DNA of 7,313 bases from contig DAHXMK010000354.1 of assembly GCA_027365515.1 (NCBI GenBank), forward strand, positions 1-7,313, given 5' to 3'. Source of the DNA: Candidatus Aminicenantota bacterium (GTDB lineage Bacteria; Acidobacteriota; UBA4820; DSQY01). Of this stretch, positions 5,856 through 7,313 are shown one piece after another. Both the position numbers and the translations under genes were made by a program. The notes beneath the pieces were generated by a model that worked only from the letters and a program-made list of their open reading frames with translations, did no database searches and was not told the DNA's origin. Each line of letters opens with the position of its first letter. Positions within the stretch are counted from its first letter, which is position 1.

Positions 5856-6386
5856 TTATCGGATCACCGCAAGTCCGGCCAGAAGGCTCTCGCGGGCGCG
5901 GGCCAGCAGCCGCTCGACGCCCTTTTCCGACGTATCCATAACCTCCGCGATTTCACTGTAGCTTAACCCTTCGTTGTACTTAAGGACGACGGCCAGCCGC
6001 TGGCGCGCGGGAAGGCTCTCCAGCGCGCGCCTGACCACGGCGGCCTTCTGCTTCGCGGCCAGGCTTTCGAGCGGCGACTGCAGCTCGGAGCCGGTCTCAT
6101 CAATTTCCGATTCGGGTTCCGGCTTCGATTTGCGGCGCCGGTCCAGGCAGAGGTTCGCGACAACGCGGTAAAGGTAGGTGCCGAACGCGGCCGAGGGCCT
6201 GTATCGCGGCGCGGAGGAGAGTATCTTGAGGAAAGCTTCCTGGACGACGTCCGCGGCCTCGTCCCTGTCGCCTACGATTCTGGCCGCCAACTTGAAGGCG
6301 CGGGCGTGGTTACGATGGACGATCTCGGCGAAGGCGGATCTGTCGCCTCCTCCTGCCGCCAGCATCAAATCTTCATCGGTTCGCAT
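5856..6386 (-). CDS. ECF-type RNA polymerase sigma factor
   Basis: The 176-residue protein has the two domains of an extracytoplasmic-function sigma factor. Region 2 (about 16-86) includes AFAEIVHRNHARAFKLA, the core-binding DEAADVVQEAFLKI (42-55) and FGTYLYRVVANLCLDRRR. After an acidic linker (about 87-112), region 4 (about 117-170) includes LESLPARQRLAVVLKYNEGLSY and the -35-reading helix-turn-helix SEIAEVMDTSEKGVERLLARARESL. It directs core RNA polymerase to a stress- or envelope-type regulon that cannot be named from here. No anti-sigma factor is adjacent: the downstream neighbour is convergent and the upstream one is the Cys/Met/His-rich gene. ATG 6386 is preferred over 6422 and 6479 because the promoter lies at 6418-6446 and purine-rich GAGAGGGG (complement of 6397-6404) precedes it. 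It also gives the usual short ECF N-terminus. Confidence 0.9.
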   Translation of the reverse strand: MRTDEDLMLAAGGGDRSAFAEIVHRNHARAFKLAARIVGDRDEAADVVQEAFLKILSSAPRYRPSAAFGTYLYRVVANLCLDRRRKSKPEPESEIDETGSELQSPLESLAAKQKAAVVRRALESLPARQRLAVVLKYNEGLSYSEIAEVMDTSEKGVERLLARARESLLAGLAVIR

Positions 6387-6417
6387 CGCGCCCTGGCCCC
6401 TCTCCCCGAGAAAGGCC

Positions 6418-6446
6418 AGCATAACGGCAAAGGAGCCCGTTGGCAA
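6418..6446 (-). promoter_or_regulatory. Promoter of the ECF sigma gene
   Basis: On the minus strand, TTGCCA (complement of 6441-6446; 5 of 6 to the -35 consensus) is followed after exactly 17 nt by TATGCT (complement of 6418-6423; 4 of 6 to the -10). The predicted start near 6411 gives a leader of about 25 nt with a purine-rich SD before ATG 6386. It looks like a housekeeping-type promoter. I saw no typical ECF AAC/CGT-style autoregulatory promoter. Confidence 0.45.
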
Positions 6447-6474
6447 TCCTGGCCGCTCCGCCCTTTTGCACGAA

Positions 6475-6506
6475 GGCACCGGGTAAGCCGACGGCTCCCC
6501 GGTGCC
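6475..6506 (-). terminator. Strong hairpin upstream of the ECF gene, possible terminator
   Basis: GGCACCGGG (6475-6483) pairs with CCCGGTGCC (6498-6506), nine perfect base pairs. AGCCG (6486-6490) pairs with CGGCT (6492-6496) inside as an upper stem. It follows the Cys/Met/His-rich gene on the minus strand, about 100 nt after its stop. No T run follows, so termination might be inefficient or Rho-assisted; an RNA-processing or protein-binding role is also possible. Confidence 0.4.
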
Positions 6507-6539
6507 ATGTGCTGATCCGTGCGGGAAGGCCCCGAAGGT

Positions 6540-6559
6540 CGGACGGAGCGCTCCGTCCG
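6540..6559. promoter_or_regulatory. Perfect 20-bp palindrome
   Basis: Bases 6540-6559 are self-complementary over all 20 positions (CGGACGGAGC and its mirror, without a spacer). As RNA this gives an 8-bp stem with a 4-nt GCGC loop, 53 nt after the stop of the Cys/Met/His-rich gene on the minus strand. It may be a terminator stem without a T tract, or a dimeric repressor operator. The two cannot be told apart from sequence. Confidence 0.4.
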
Positions 6560-6611
6560 GCTTTGCCAGCGGAGCGTGAAAGAGAAGTCCCCTTCCCGCT
6601 CAAGTCAGTAA

Positions 6612-7313
6612 CTACTTCGTTTCGGACGCGCCCTTCTTGATGCAGCTCTTCGCGCAGCCTGGCCCCATCTTGTGCATCGGGCAGCCCTTGCCCATCATCG
6701 GCTTGCCGCACGCCGCGGCCTTCTCCTGCAAAGCCTTCACCGTCTCGGGCTTATCGGCGGTCAGCGTGACGACGGCGCCGTTATCGGTCTTCTTCACTTC
6801 GCGCTTCACGCCCTCCATGGCCATGCAGCAACCCTTGCCCTTCATCTCACCCATTGGGCACTTGGCGAGCTTCTTCTGAAGAGCCTTGACCGTCTCCGCC
6901 TTGTCGGCGGTGAAGGTGATGGTGACGCCGTTGGCCGTGTTGGCCACTTCGCGCTTCACGCCTTCCATCATGCAGACGTGGCCCTTGGCGGCGCACATGG
7001 GGCCGTGGTGCATGGCGCAGCCCTTGCCCATCATCTGCTTGCCGCACGTCGCGGCCTTCTCTTGCAGAGCCTTCACGGTCTCGGGCTTTTCTGCGGTCAA
7101 CGTGACGATAGCGCCGTTCTCGGTGTTTTTCACTTCGCGCTTCACGCCTTCGATGGCCATGCAGCAGCCCTTGCCCTTCATCTCGCCCACGGGGCACTTG
7201 GCGAGCCTCTCCTGAAGAGCCTTGACCGTTTCCGCCTTGTCGGCGGTAAAGGTAATGGTGACGCCGTTGGCCGTGTTGGCCACTTCGCGCTTCACGCCTT
7301 CCATCATGCAGAC
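6612..7313 (-). CDS. Cys/Met/His-rich tandem-module protein, partial (N-terminus beyond window)
   Basis: I do not recognise the family. The visible 233 residues contain four modules that each begin EGVKREV and continue N-x-x-NG, a beta-like V-T-x-T stretch, ETVKALQ and a Cys-rich tail. Two module types alternate. Type A ends KC-P-x-GEMKGKGCCMA. Type B ends CGK-x-MMGKGC-x-MH and, in its first copy, continues with HHGPMCAAKGHVCMM. The A+B pair repeats every 112 residues (336 bp). Clustered Cys, Met and His suggest binding of soft metals such as Cu(I), or disulphide linkage outside the cytoplasm; a signal peptide would lie outside the window. The reading frame is open at the right edge and enters a further identical VCMMEGV module, so the true number of modules is unknown. 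The ECF gene lies downstream on the same strand. Function is inferred only from composition. Confidence 0.8.
   Translation of the reverse strand, partial: VCMMEGVKREVANTANGVTITFTADKAETVKALQERLAKCPVGEMKGKGCCMAIEGVKREVKNTENGAIVTLTAEKPETVKALQEKAATCGKQMMGKGCAMHHGPMCAAKGHVCMMEGVKREVANTANGVTITFTADKAETVKALQKKLAKCPMGEMKGKGCCMAMEGVKREVKKTDNGAVVTLTADKPETVKALQEKAAACGKPMMGKGCPMHKMGPGCAKSCIKKGASETK
6627..7313 (-). repeat. 336-bp tandem direct repeat within the Cys/Met/His-rich gene
   Basis: The word CCTTCCATCATGCAGAC occurs at 6961-6977 and again at 7297-7313, a spacing of 336 bp. The sequence between follows the same order of blocks twice with high nucleotide identity, more than protein constraint would need. 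The window stops at the exact end of this shared word. This points to recent duplication or gene conversion, and to possible collapse of further copies in the assembly. Confidence 0.8.

Noticed and set aside
5235..5966. 243-residue plus-strand ORF overlapping the phosphoesterase
   Set aside because: It is an Arg/Gly/Pro-rich alternative frame of a gene with all five metal motifs intact, and it runs into the convergent ECF gene.
6387..6479. N-terminal extension of the ECF sigma (starts at 6479 or 6422)
   Set aside because: The extension overlaps the predicted promoter and is not typical of ECF N-termini; the better start is 6386.

Overview
The window reads as GC-rich bacterial DNA, probably a metagenome contig: the left edge lies in an inverted repeat and the right edge in a near-identical tandem repeat, both places where assemblies stop. 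Nothing fixes the phylum. An ECF sigma factor, a ClpA-type AAA+ protein and an LpxH-like phosphoesterase suggest a diderm bacterium. The dispersed intergenic repeats resemble those I associate with environmental, uncultured lineages, but that is an impression rather than evidence.

Layout. 1-215: a perfect 34-bp inverted repeat around a GC-rich hairpin and a good sigma70-type promoter. 226-900 (+): a TIR-like domain protein of the CAP12/Pycsar TIR family (PF10137 type). It has the architecture of an integron gene cassette: an R'-type box 23 nt before its start, and a stop codon inside the R'' box of an attC-like site (895-999) with unpaired spacers and a bulged base. 993-1302: a mosaic intergenic repeat whose recognisable homology starts at the cassette crossover point. 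1303-4230 (-): a large Clp-type double-AAA+ protein with a TPR N-terminus, a complete first ATPase and a second ATPase lacking its Walker B acids and arginine finger. 4267-5035: intergenic DNA with two more copies of the mosaic repeat and a small REP-like hairpin. 5080-5832 (+): a calcineurin-like metallophosphoesterase. 5856-6386 (-): an ECF sigma factor with its own likely promoter. 6387-6611: two strong hairpins. 6612 to the right edge (-): a Cys/Met/His-rich protein of repeated modules, incomplete at its N-terminus.

The genes do not form one obvious pathway. The TIR cassette is a self-contained acquired module, a candidate NAD-cleaving anti-phage or abortive-infection effector with its own promoter. 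The Clp-like protein and the phosphoesterase each appear to have their own promoter. The ECF gene follows the Cys/Met/His-rich gene on the same strand, but hairpins and a separate promoter argue against strict co-transcription. The strongest leads are the TIR cassette with its attC structures and the Clp-like protein with a degenerate second ATPase that keeps a ClpP-docking-like tripeptide.
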